Assembly: GCA_021808205.1 (NCBI GenBank)
Contig: JAKBCD010000159.1
Span: forward strand, 1 to 5,618
Length of the DNA stretch: 5,618 nucleotides
Origin: Pseudomonadota bacterium
GTDB lineage: Bacteria > Pseudomonadota > Alphaproteobacteria > Acetobacterales > Acetobacteraceae
Reading direction: 5' to 3'
The stretch's first letter is position 1, and each line of letters opens with the position of its first letter. This document shows, one piece after another, positions 1 to 5,618 of the stretch. The notes below the pieces were generated by a model, which ran no database searches, was not told the origin of the DNA, and worked only from the letters and a program-made list of their open reading frames with translations. Position numbers and translations under genes: made by a program.

Positions 1-163
1 TGGTCATGACCTTCTCGATAATGATCGTCCATACCCAGATGCTGGCGATCAGCAGAATGATCATCACCAGCTTCACCACCGCATCCGCCTGCAAAAACAG
101 GTTGAGCAGCGAGAGATTCGCCTGCGGCGCGGCCATAGCCGCCTGAGACACCGTTTGGTCCAC
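1..163 (-). CDS. tolQ: TolQ, N-terminal part (cut by the left window edge)
   Basis: Only the first 54 codons are in the window. TolQ is the inner-membrane proton-channel subunit that, with TolR, energises the Tol-Pal system for outer-membrane constriction and stability. The visible protein has a short Ala/Gln-rich start, then NLSLLNLFLQADAVVKLVM (residues 16-34), the usual TolQ entry into the first membrane helix. That helix spans about residues 30-49 and ends in IIIEK. I chose the GTG at 161-163 because a GGGGAAAG ribosome-binding stretch (167-174) sits just before it and overlaps the end of ybgC. An in-frame ATG at 134-136 would give a protein nine residues shorter and cannot be excluded. 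Only 13 bases separate it from ybgC, the usual first gene of the tol-pal block. tolR, tolA, tolB and pal would be expected beyond the edge. Confidence 0.88.
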   Translation of the reverse strand, partial: MDQTVSQAAMAAPQANLSLLNLFLQADAVVKLVMIILLIASIWVWTIIIEKVMT

Positions 164-176
164 TATCTTTCCCCGT

Positions 177-575
177 TCAAAATATCAGGCGCGCAACCCA
201 TTCGCGCGGAATGCGCGTCGCCCGGCCGTCGGACACGCGCGCGCAACCCAGCCCGAGGTCAAGCACGGCCAGCGAGTCGCTGTCTCGCAGGAATTTCTGC
301 CGTAATGTAACGCTTGCACCGCGCAGCTCCGTGAATTCCGTTTCAACCGTCACCAGTTCGTCGATCCTGGCGGGGCGCTGATAGAGCAGATTGACGCGAT
401 GCACCACAAACAGCACGCCATAGCGCGCCACCATTTCTGCATGCGGCGCGCCCATTTCCCGCAAGGCTTCGGTCCGCGCCCGCTCAGCGATGGAAAGATA
501 ATTCCCGTGATAAACAATGCCCCCGGCATCCGTATCCTGATAATAGATGCGTGTGGTATAACGATATATCAACAT
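177..575 (-). CDS. ybgC: YbgC, tol-pal-associated acyl-CoA thioesterase
   Basis: This is a complete 132-residue hotdog-fold thioesterase, close to the 134 residues of E. coli YbgC. The family hydrolyses acyl-CoA thioesters in the cytoplasm. Its link to the Tol-Pal system is mainly genomic, and its physiological substrate is unsettled. The signature YYQDTDAGGIVYHGNY lies at residues 11-26. By alignment D16 corresponds to the catalytic Asp18 of E. coli YbgC, and H23 is the conserved histidine of the same segment. ERARTEALR (31-39) continues the central hotdog helix, and RPARIDELVTVET (67-79) fits the following beta strands. The ATG at 573-575 has a GGAG ribosome-binding site at 580-583. The gene lies 49 bases after ruvB and 13 bases before tolQ. 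No key residue is missing. Confidence 0.93.
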   Translation of the reverse strand: MLIYRYTTRIYYQDTDAGGIVYHGNYLSIAERARTEALREMGAPHAEMVARYGVLFVVHRVNLLYQRPARIDELVTVETEFTELRGASVTLRQKFLRDSDSLAVLDLGLGCARVSDGRATRIPREWVARLIF

Positions 576-624
576 CCTGCTCCAAGCCCATGATTAAGGC
601 TGAAAAAGGTTTTTGTAAGGCAGG

Positions 625-1656
625 CTATTCCCCCAGGAGGTCCAGCAGATCCTGCCCGCGTTGTGGGGGGATGAGGCCCAGATGCCGCCATCCCGGATCA
701 CCCAGCATTCGTCCGCGGGCGGTACGCAACAGCAGCCCCTCCTGAATGAGGTAAGGTTCCACAACGTCTTCCAGTGTATCTCTGGCTTCGGCCAGGGCGG
801 CGGCGAGCGTCTCAACCCCCACCGGCCCGCCATTATGGTGCTCCGCCAAGCGCTTGAGGTAGCGCATGTCCATGGCATCCAAGCCTTTCTGGTCCACATC
901 CAGCCGGCTTAGCGCGGCGTCCGCCATCTCGCGTGAAATGTCCGCCACGCCTGCGGCGGTGGCAAAGTCCCGCACCCGACGGGTGAGCCGCCCCGCGATG
1001 CGCGGCGTGCCGCGCGAACGCCGGGCAATCTCCATCGCGCCCTCATAGGACAAACTCATCCCCAGCTTCTGCGCCAAGCGAATGACAATGCCGGTAAGCT
1101 CATCTGGCGTATAGAAGACGAGGCGGAGCGGAATGCCGAAACGGTCCCGCAAAGGTGTCGCCAGCAACCCGGACCTCGTGGTGGCACCCACCAGCGTGAA
1201 AGGCGGCAGGTCGATCCGCACCGTGCGGGCACCCGGTCCCTCGCCGATGATGAGGTCGAGCTGGAAATCCTCCATCGCCGGGTAGAGAATTTCCTCAATC
1301 GCCGGTTGCAGGCGGTGGATTTCGTCGATGAACAGCACGTCCTTCGGCTGGAGATTCGTCAGAATCGCCGCGAGATCGCCGGATTTCTGGATCACCGGGC
1401 CAGATGTGGCCTTGAACCCCACCCCCATCTCATGCGCCACAATCTGCGCCAGCGTGGTCTTGCCCAGCCCCGGCGGGCCGTGCAGCAGCACATGGTCCAG
1501 CGCCTCGCCACGGGTTCTGGCGGCGGAAACAAAAATTTTGAGATTCTCCCGGCTGCCGGCCTGGCCGGTGAAATCCTCCAGGCTTTGTGGACGCAGCGAG
1601 GCCTCAACGGCATCGTCAGCCAGGCGCTCGCCGGAGGTGATGCGCTCATCGGTCAT
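625..1656 (-). CDS. ruvB: RuvB, Holliday-junction branch-migration ATPase
   Basis: This 343-residue protein is the hexameric AAA+ motor that pumps DNA through the RuvA-bound Holliday junction during recombinational repair. Walker A is GPPGLGKTT at 60-68 (K66 binds phosphate) and Walker B is FIDEIH at 109-114. Sensor 1 lies in GATTRSG (157-163). The arginine finger is probably R172 in LRDRFG, by offset from E. coli R174. Sensor 2 lies in GTPRIAGRL (216-224). The C-terminal winged helix carries the DNA-contacting RTARGR stretch (311-316). Length and motif spacing match the family (E. coli 336). The ATG at 1654-1656 overlaps the TGA of the upstream membrane gene as ATGA and is preceded by a strong AGGGGGT ribosome-binding site at 1661-1667. 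RuvB is separated from ruvA here by that extra gene, whereas the two are usually adjacent. Confidence 0.98.
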   Translation of the reverse strand: MTDERITSGERLADDAVEASLRPQSLEDFTGQAGSRENLKIFVSAARTRGEALDHVLLHGPPGLGKTTLAQIVAHEMGVGFKATSGPVIQKSGDLAAILTNLQPKDVLFIDEIHRLQPAIEEILYPAMEDFQLDLIIGEGPGARTVRIDLPPFTLVGATTRSGLLATPLRDRFGIPLRLVFYTPDELTGIVIRLAQKLGMSLSYEGAMEIARRSRGTPRIAGRLTRRVRDFATAAGVADISREMADAALSRLDVDQKGLDAMDMRYLKRLAEHHNGGPVGVETLAAALAEARDTLEDVVEPYLIQEGLLLRTARGRMLGDPGWRHLGLIPPQRGQDLLDLLGE

Positions 1657-2078
1657 GACGACCCCCTGGCCTTTTTGTCAGGGCGAATTATTGACCAAAA
1701 TATCAAAGCGGTGCTTACGCCACCAAAAGAGCATAAGCTTACACAAAAAATGAATGGCGCGAGGGGATCACTGTAATCTCGCAACCCCGGTGTCATGGCC
1801 AATAAAGCTGCAATAACTATTCCAGCTATAAGCCCGGTAAGAACATAAGCCTTGAAGGAATAAATTTTTAAGTGCTGAAAAATCACGTACGAAGGCAAAC
1901 CGACCACAACAAAACCAATAATTGATATTGTTCCTCCGACGATTGCCATCACACTCCCGGCATTTGGGACGGCATGCGCAAAAAAAATGGAGGGATCGAG
2001 AAGAATGAAGGGAATGACAACAGCAAGACAAGCGCCCAATATCATTCGAAAAATTTGCATTAGATTCTTCTTGGTCAT
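1653..2078 (-). CDS. Small four-helix membrane protein of unknown function, inserted between ruvA and ruvB
   Basis: I do not recognise a named family for this 141-residue protein. Four hydrophobic segments are visible at about residues 9-28, 43-67, 77-95 and 107-131. Positive charges lie at the N-terminus (K3, K4), in the loop between helices 2 and 3 (K71, K76) and at the C-terminus (R132, K135, K136, R138). This predicts both ends in the cytoplasm. The end [14 protein letters not shown] resembles a Gly-rich FW-x-I ending that I recall from other small uncharacterised proteobacterial membrane proteins, but that is a loose impression. The ATG (2076-2078) overlaps the ruvA TGA, and its own TGA overlaps the ruvB ATG, both as ATGA. 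Bases 1681-2080 are about 43 % G+C by hand count, far below the neighbours, which suggests acquired DNA. An open frame in exact register with both junctions argues for a real translated gene. No link to DNA repair is visible. Confidence 0.75.
   Translation of the reverse strand: MTKKNLMQIFRMILGACLAVVIPFILLDPSIFFAHAVPNAGSVMAIVGGTISIIGFVVVGLPSYVIFQHLKIYSFKAYVLTGLIAGIVIAALLAMTPGLRDYSDPLAPFIFCVSLCSFGGVSTALIFWSIIRPDKKARGSS
1661..1667 (-). promoter_or_regulatory. Ribosome-binding site of ruvB
   Basis: The minus strand reads AGGGGGT four bases before the ruvB ATG. This is the strongest Shine-Dalgarno match among the overlapping junctions of this operon. It lies inside the last codons of the upstream membrane-protein gene, so ruvB could start both by coupling and by independent entry. 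It supports the 343-residue start of RuvB. Confidence 0.7.
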
Positions 2079-2668
2079 CTGGCCAACACCTTCAGCCCGG
2101 CGCGGATAAGAACATCCAGCGCGGCGTCTTCACCATGCGCTTCAACCGCCTTGGCCAGGGCGGCCTCCGCCTCCATGCGCTTATAGCCAAGATTGGTGAG
2201 AGCGGACAAAACCTCCGCTCCATTGCCGCGCAGATTAGGGGCGAAAATTTTTTCCGGCGCGCCGCCAGGCATGGCCCCGGCCTTGCTCTGCAACTCCGTC
2301 AAAATCCGGATCGCCAGTTTCGGCCCCACGCCGGGCGCGCGGGTGATGGCCGCTTTATCCTGCCCGGCAATCGCGCCAATCAACTGGTCCGGCGACAAAG
2401 CCGATAAAATCCCCAGCGCCACCTTCGCCCCCACACCCTGCACGGTGGTCAGCAGCCGGAACCATTCCCGCTCGGCGGCGGTGTAAAAGCCGTAAAGGCT
2501 GATCGCATCCTCGCGCACCTGGGTTTCAATCAGCAGCGTTGCCAACCCATCAGGTAAGGCGGCCAAGGTGCGAGAGGAGCAGAAAACGAGATATCCCACC
2601 CCGTTCACGTCGATCACGCAGCGCCCGTCCTCGATACTGTCGACAATGCCCCGCAACCGCGCGATCAT
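2075..2668 (-). CDS. ruvA: RuvA, Holliday-junction binding subunit
   Basis: This 197-residue protein binds the four-way junction as a tetramer and loads and stimulates the RuvB motor. The OB-fold domain covers about residues 1-64 and starts with the typical MIARLRGIV. The acidic pin that pushes the strands apart is E53-D54 in [10 protein letters not shown], matching the E. coli RED...LYGF segment. Two helix-hairpin-helix motifs follow: [13 protein letters not shown] (76-88) and [13 protein letters not shown] (111-123). A Gly/Pro-rich linker runs at about 130-148. The RuvB-contacting C-terminal domain (about 149-197) contains [17 protein letters not shown]. The ATG at 2666-2668 overlaps the ruvC TGA as ATGA. 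Only a weak GGAAA lies upstream, so translation probably depends partly on coupling to ruvC. Its own TGA overlaps the start of the low-G+C membrane gene instead of leading directly to ruvB. Confidence 0.97.
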   Translation of the reverse strand: MIARLRGIVDSIEDGRCVIDVNGVGYLVFCSSRTLAALPDGLATLLIETQVREDAISLYGFYTAAEREWFRLLTTVQGVGAKVALGILSALSPDQLIGAIAGQDKAAITRAPGVGPKLAIRILTELQSKAGAMPGGAPEKIFAPNLRGNGAEVLSALTNLGYKRMEAEAALAKAVEAHGEDAALDVLIRAGLKVLAR

Positions 2669-3180
2669 GATGTTTGTTTCCAGGCATTGGCGGTGGAACG
2701 GTGATGCGCATGGCAGATGGCAACCGCCAGCGCATCCGCCGCGTCGGCCCGCTTCTGTGCAGCACCTGGCAGCAGGCGGCGCACCATCTGCCCCACCTGC
2801 TCCTTATCCGCCCCGCCGGTGCCCACCACGGCCATCTTCACGGTCTTGGCACCATACTCAAACACCGGAATCCCCGCCCGCGCCGGCGCCAGCAGCGCCA
2901 CGCCGCGTGCGTAACCCAGCTTCAGTGTGGCGGTGGCATTGCGATTGACATACGTTTCTTCCACCGCCGCCTCATCGGGGCCGTAGGCGGAAATAATTTC
3001 CGCAAGTCGGCTATCCAGATCCTTCAGCCGCAGCGGCACGCTCTCGCCGCCATCGGTGGAGATCACCCCATCCGCCACATGGCGCAGCCGGTTGCCCTCG
3101 GCCTCCAACACCCCCCAGCCGGTGAAGCGCAAGCCGGGGTCGATACCGAGGATGCGAACCATGTCGCGCATTTGCAACAT
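2665..3180 (-). CDS. ruvC: RuvC, crossover junction endodeoxyribonuclease
   Basis: RuvC is the RNase H-fold resolvase that cuts Holliday junctions symmetrically as a dimer with magnesium. All four catalytic acids are present in the 171-residue version: D14 in ILGIDPGL, E74 in AAVEETYV, and D146 and D149 in RADAADALA. These match E. coli D7, E66, D138 and D141. The conserved Lys/Gly stretch [18 protein letters not shown] lies at 112-129. The ATG at 3178-3180 forms TGATG with the yebC stop, which favours restart by the same ribosome. In-frame ATGs at 3169-3171 and 3160-3162 would remove 3 or 6 residues. The last gives [10 protein letters not shown], the more usual RuvC beginning, so the exact start is uncertain. 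None has a clear ribosome-binding site. Confidence 0.96.
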   Translation of the reverse strand: MLQMRDMVRILGIDPGLRFTGWGVLEAEGNRLRHVADGVISTDGGESVPLRLKDLDSRLAEIISAYGPDEAAVEETYVNRNATATLKLGYARGVALLAPARAGIPVFEYGAKTVKMAVVGTGGADKEQVGQMVRRLLPGAAQKRADAADALAVAICHAHHRSTANAWKQTS

Positions 3181-3929
3181 CAGGCCGAGAGCTTCGCCAA
3201 CAATTCTTCCGGCAGCTCGAAATTGGCATAGACGTTTTGCACGTCGTCATCATCCTCAAGTGTGTCGATCAGCTTCAGCACCGAGGCCGCCTTTTCTTCG
3301 TCCAGCGCCACGCTCATGTTTGGCTGCCATTCAATTCCCGCTTCCGCCGGATCTCCGAATTTCTGCGCCAGGGCGTCACGCACCGCGAAGAAATTCTCCA
3401 CCGCAGCTTGCACTTCGTGGCCTTCCTCGTCGCTCACCACGTCATCGGCACCAGCCTCAATGGCCGCTTCCAGCATATCATCCGCCGAGGCCGCGTTAGC
3501 AGGATAACGTATGGCCGCCAAGCGATTGAACATGAAGGACACCGAATTGGTCTCCCCCAGCGCCCCGCCGGATTTATTGAACGCCGCGCGCACCACGGAG
3601 GCAGTGCGGTTGCGGTTATCGGTCAGCGCCTCGATGATGATCGCCACCCCCGCCGGGCCATAGCCCTCGTACCGCACGGATTCGTAATTCTCCGTGCCGC
3701 CCGCGCCTGAGGCTTTCTTGATCGCGCGGTCGACCGCATCTCGCGTCATGTTCTGCTTCAGTGCAGCGGCGATGCCGGCACGCAGGCGCGGATTGGCCGA
3801 AGGGTCCGGCAGACCCTCCTTTGCCGCCACGGTGATCTCGCGGATCAGCTTGGCATAAATCCGGGCCCGCTTGGCGTCCTGCGCGCCCTTGCGGTGCATG
3901 ATGTTTTTTGCATGTGAATGTCCAGCCAT
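3180..3929 (-). CDS. yebC: YebC/PmpR/TACO1-family protein
   Basis: This 249-residue protein belongs to a family first described as transcriptional regulators (PmpR). Members have since been linked to translation, including mitochondrial TACO1, so the cellular role is best left open. The start [20 protein letters not shown] is the family N-terminus and fixes the ATG at 3927-3929. Other conserved blocks are [19 protein letters not shown] (87-105), [10 protein letters not shown] (117-126) with SVSFMF (129-134), and the acidic [18 protein letters not shown] near the end (223-240). The first block lacks the tryptophan of the more widespread HSKWANIKHRK version. I see no Shine-Dalgarno sequence before the ATG, and an 8-base-pair palindrome lies 15 bases upstream. 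The gene heads the run of overlapping genes into ruvC and is transcribed divergently from the tRNA. I found no convincing sigma-70 promoter for it. Confidence 0.95.
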   Translation of the reverse strand: MAGHSHAKNIMHRKGAQDAKRARIYAKLIREITVAAKEGLPDPSANPRLRAGIAAALKQNMTRDAVDRAIKKASGAGGTENYESVRYEGYGPAGVAIIIEALTDNRNRTASVVRAAFNKSGGALGETNSVSFMFNRLAAIRYPANAASADDMLEAAIEAGADDVVSDEEGHEVQAAVENFFAVRDALAQKFGDPAEAGIEWQPNMSVALDEEKAASVLKLIDTLEDDDDVQNVYANFELPEELLAKLSA

Positions 3930-3944
3930 GGGCGGGCTTTAGCA

Positions 3945-3963
3945 TCCGGCACGGCGTGCCGGA
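3945..3963. repeat. Perfect inverted repeat in front of yebC
   Basis: TCCGGCAC and GTGCCGGA form a perfect 8-base-pair stem around a 3-base loop. The near edge is 15 bases before the yebC ATG. No run of T follows it on either strand, so it does not look like an intrinsic terminator. It could be a hairpin in the yebC leader or a small operator, and only the palindrome itself is seen. Confidence 0.5.
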
Positions 3964-4115
3964 AGCGTCTTGGCCACACGCGGCGAAGATTGCGCGCCCC
4001 CCATCGCCATCGGCCAGAGGCTACACGCCCACAGAATTTCCAATATGGCGCCCGTGAATTTATCCTCTCCGGCGTTGGGCAATACCCAGGCTGCTGCCCG
4101 CTCTGCTCACGGCAA

Positions 4116-4144
4116 TTGACAGCGCTCGCCGCTCAGCCTATCAG
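4116..4144 (+). promoter_or_regulatory. Sigma-70-type promoter of tRNA-Val
   Basis: A perfect TTGACA (4116-4121) is followed after 17 bases by TATCAG (4139-4144), which matches four of six positions of the -10 consensus. Transcription would start near 4151, three to five bases before the mature tRNA. The bases after the -10 box (4145-4150, CCCGCC) are all G or C. That kind of discriminator is known to make stable-RNA promoters sensitive to ppGpp. The position and direction fit the tRNA and nothing else. Confidence 0.8.
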
Positions 4145-4154
4145 CCCGCCCACC

Positions 4155-4229
4155 GGGCGCGTAGCTCAGCGGTAGAGCATTCGCTTCACACGCGAAGGGT
4201 CACAGGTTCAATCCCTGTCGCGCCCACCA
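4155..4229 (+). tRNA. tRNA-Val (anticodon CAC)
   Basis: The full cloverleaf can be drawn. The acceptor stem GGGCGCG (4155-4161) pairs perfectly with CGCGCCC (4219-4225). The D stem is GCTC/GAGC (4164-4167, 4175-4178). The anticodon stem TTCGC/GCGAA (4180-4184, 4192-4196) encloses the loop TTCACAC, giving anticodon CAC at 4187-4189. The variable loop is GGGTC, and the T stem ACAGG/CCTGT (4202-4206, 4214-4218) encloses TTCAATC. The discriminator is A4226 and the CCA end is encoded at 4227-4229. Anticodon CAC reads the valine codon GUG. The gene stands alone, convergent with acnA and divergent from yebC. I see no repeat of its 3' end nearby that would mark an integration site. Confidence 0.97.
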
Positions 4230-4285
4230 TTCTTCAAAAAACAAACCGTTACAACAAAGTCCTCAGGGGCTATTTGGTGTTTGGA

Positions 4286-4321
4286 CAAAGAAAAACGCAG
4301 CCTTTTCAAAAAAGGCTGCGT
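4286..4321 (-). terminator. Intrinsic terminator of acnA
   Basis: Bases 4295-4306 and 4310-4321 form a perfect 12-base-pair stem (ACGCAGCCTTTT with AAAAGGCTGCGT) around a 3-base loop. In the minus-strand direction the stem is followed at once by TTTTTCTTTG, the U-rich tail of a Rho-independent terminator. It begins 48 bases after the acnA stop. On the plus strand the hairpin is followed by CCAGAATGC, so it is a much poorer terminator for the tRNA transcript, although the hairpin could still slow it. Confidence 0.9.
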
Positions 4322-4369
4322 CCAGAATGCTTAAAGCAGAGCGCGGCTAGGTCATGCCCTGGCGTAAAA

Positions 4370-5618
4370 TCAAGCTGCCTTGGCCATGCCCCGCAGCACA
4401 TACTGCAAAATGCCGCCATGCTTGTAGTATTCCACCTCGTCGGCGGTATCCACACGGCAGAGCAGCTCAACCTCGGTCTTGGAACCATCCGGGCGGGTGA
4501 TGACCGCTTTGATGTCCATGCGCGGGGAGAGGTTCTGAATACCAACTATGTCCACGGTCTCTTCGCCGGTAAGGCCAAGGCTCTTGCGGGTCGCGCCGTT
4601 CTTGAAGAGCAGCGGCAGCACACCCATACCCACCAGATTGGACCGGTGGATACGCTCGAAGCTCTCCGCGATCACCGCCTTCACGCCCAACAGCATGGTG
4701 CCTTTGGCCGCCCAGTCACGAGAGGAACCAGTGCCGTATTCCTGCCCGGCGAACACCACCAGCGACACGCATTCGGCCTTGTACTTCATCGCGGCGTCGT
4801 AGATCGGCATCTCCTGGCCGCCCGGATAATGCTTGGTGTTGCCACCCTCGGCACCACCCATCATCTCGTTCTTGATACGGATATTCGCGAAGGTGCCGCG
4901 TACCATCACATCGTCATTGCCGCGGCGCGAACCATAGGAGTTGAAGTCCTTCTGCTGCACCTGGTGCTGCGAGAGGAACTCACCCGCTGGCGAGGATTTC
5001 TTGATGTTACCAGCCGGGGAGATGTGGTCGGTAGTGATGGAGTCGCCCAGCAGGGCCATGATCCGCGCACCCTTGATATCGGAAACCGGCTTTGGTTCCT
5101 TCTCCATATCCTGGAAATAAGGCGGGTTCTTCACATAGGTGGACCCGACGGGCCAAGCATAGGTATCGGTGCCACCGGTGACCTTGATGGCCTGCCACTC
5201 GGACGGGCCTTTGAACACGTCAGAATAGCGCTGCATGAACATTTCACGGGTTACGACCTGACCCACAATCTCCTGGATCTCCTTGTTGGTCGGCCAAATG
5301 TCTTTCAGGAACACATCCTTGCCGTCCTTAGAGGTGCCGATCTTCGCGGTGGTGATGTCCTCGCGCATGTTGCCAAACAGCGCGTAGGCAACCACCAGCG
5401 GCGGGGAGGCCAGGTAGTTGGCGCGCACGTTGGGGTGCACGCGGCCTTCGAAATTACGGTTACCCGAAAGCACTGAAGCCGCGACCAGCTTATTGTTTTC
5501 GATGGCGTCGACGATCGGATCCGGCAACGGGCCGGAATTGCCGATGCAGGTTGTGCAGCCATAACCCACCGTCTCGAAGCCCAAGGCATCCAGATCGGCG
5601 GTGAGGTTGGACTTGTTC
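4370..5618 (-). CDS. acnA: Aconitate hydratase A, C-terminal part (cut by the right window edge)
   Basis: The last 415 codons of aconitase are present. The enzyme isomerises citrate to isocitrate in the TCA cycle using a [4Fe-4S] cluster. Counting from the first full codon, GYGCTTCIGNSGP (18-30) carries two of the three cluster cysteines (C21, C24). The third would lie beyond the edge. SGNRNFEGRVHP (51-62), DSITTDHISPAG (192-203), GTGSSRDWAAKG (295-306) and ERIHRSNLVGMG (321-332) are typical of the AcnA/IRP branch and include substrate-binding arginines and the swivel domain. E. coli AcnA has about 390 residues after the CxxC pair, and here there are 391, so the C-terminus is complete. The frame runs open to the window edge, so the true start is outside. 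Apo-AcnA of E. coli binds mRNA, but nothing here tests that. A strong terminator follows. Confidence 0.97.
   Translation of the reverse strand, partial: NKSNLTADLDALGFETVGYGCTTCIGNSGPLPDPIVDAIENNKLVAASVLSGNRNFEGRVHPNVRANYLASPPLVVAYALFGNMREDITTAKIGTSKDGKDVFLKDIWPTNKEIQEIVGQVVTREMFMQRYSDVFKGPSEWQAIKVTGGTDTYAWPVGSTYVKNPPYFQDMEKEPKPVSDIKGARIMALLGDSITTDHISPAGNIKKSSPAGEFLSQHQVQQKDFNSYGSRRGNDDVMVRGTFANIRIKNEMMGGAEGGNTKHYPGGQEMPIYDAAMKYKAECVSLVVFAGQEYGTGSSRDWAAKGTMLLGVKAVIAESFERIHRSNLVGMGVLPLLFKNGATRKSLGLTGEETVDIVGIQNLSPRMDIKAVITRPDGSKTEVELLCRVDTADEVEYYKHGGILQYVLRGMAKAA

Larger units (their letters stand above)
3930..4154. other. Divergent spacer between yebC and the tRNA
   Basis: This 225-base stretch separates two divergent genes. 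It holds the palindrome at 3945-3963 near yebC and the tRNA promoter at 4116-4144. I see no gene in it. The one open frame that crosses it on the plus strand runs on into the tRNA and has no family features. A minus-strand GGGCAA/AATTTA pair (TTGCCC at 4077-4082, TAAATT at 4057-4062) has only 14 bases between the boxes, too short for a normal promoter. The yebC promoter therefore remains unidentified. Confidence 0.6.

Noticed and set aside
576..624. Possible terminator or promoter in the ruvB-ybgC gap (A-rich and T-rich runs around 602-615)
   Set aside because: The A5-GG-T5 stretch cannot form a stable hairpin. The best -35/-10 pair on the minus strand (TTACAA...TAATCA) matches the -10 consensus poorly.
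1306..1776. A 156-codon plus-strand open frame opposite ruvB and the end of the membrane-protein gene
   Set aside because: It crosses the ruvB start junction on the opposite strand and its translation has no recognisable motif. The minus-strand RuvB frame explains the conservation.
4057..4082. Possible minus-strand promoter for yebC (TTGCCC and TAAATT)
   Set aside because: The spacing is 14 bases and the -10 box fits poorly, so it is not reported as a promoter.
3918..4175. An 85-codon plus-strand open frame over the yebC-tRNA spacer
   Set aside because: It runs from inside yebC into the tRNA gene, covers the tRNA promoter, and encodes an Arg/Pro-rich sequence with no family features.
4155..4229. 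The tRNA as an integration site for a mobile element
   Set aside because: No integrase gene and no second copy of the tRNA 3' end is visible in the window. The low-G+C gene lies more than 2 kb away inside an operon.
4274..5476. A 400-codon open frame on the plus strand, opposite acnA
   Set aside because: It is antisense to a strongly conserved aconitase frame, begins inside or near the acnA terminator, has no ribosome-binding site, and its His/Gly/Val-rich translation shows no domain. Long antisense frames are common in G+C-rich genes.

Overview
The window looks like a piece of an alphaproteobacterial chromosome, most likely from Acetobacteraceae. The signs are the gene order yebC-ruvC-ruvA-ruvB-ybgC-tolQ, a YebC N-terminus of the [12 protein letters not shown] type, and housekeeping genes of roughly 60-70 % G+C in the stretches I counted. 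The family-level placement is an inference from remembered protein patterns, not from a search.

Layout from right to left, which is the reading direction of the minus-strand genes. Bases 4370-5618 hold the last 415 codons of aconitase A (acnA), followed by a strong intrinsic terminator at about 4286-4321. A single tRNA-Val with anticodon CAC lies at 4155-4229 on the plus strand, convergent with acnA and preceded by a clear -35/-10 promoter. A 225-base divergent spacer separates it from yebC. From there to the left edge every gene is on the minus strand: yebC, ruvC, ruvA, a small membrane-protein gene of unknown function, ruvB, ybgC and the first 54 codons of tolQ.

The ruv genes encode the Holliday-junction machinery: RuvA binds the junction, RuvB is the hexameric ATPase motor, and RuvC cuts the junction. 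YebC is a YebC/PmpR/TACO1-family protein that often neighbours ruvC. YbgC and TolQ open the tol-pal block, which keeps the envelope intact and helps outer-membrane constriction at division. The yebC-ruvC-ruvA-orf-ruvB junctions all overlap by 1 or 4 bases, so these five genes are probably co-transcribed and translationally coupled. The 49-base gap before ybgC and the 13-base gap before tolQ are also compatible with read-through.

The one real anomaly is the 141-codon gene between ruvA and ruvB. It encodes a predicted four-helix inner-membrane protein and is only about 43 % G+C. It is nevertheless fused into the operon by ATGA overlaps at both ends. Apart from it this is an ordinary housekeeping region. 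I saw no CRISPR array, insertion sequence, toxin-antitoxin pair, riboswitch or phage gene.
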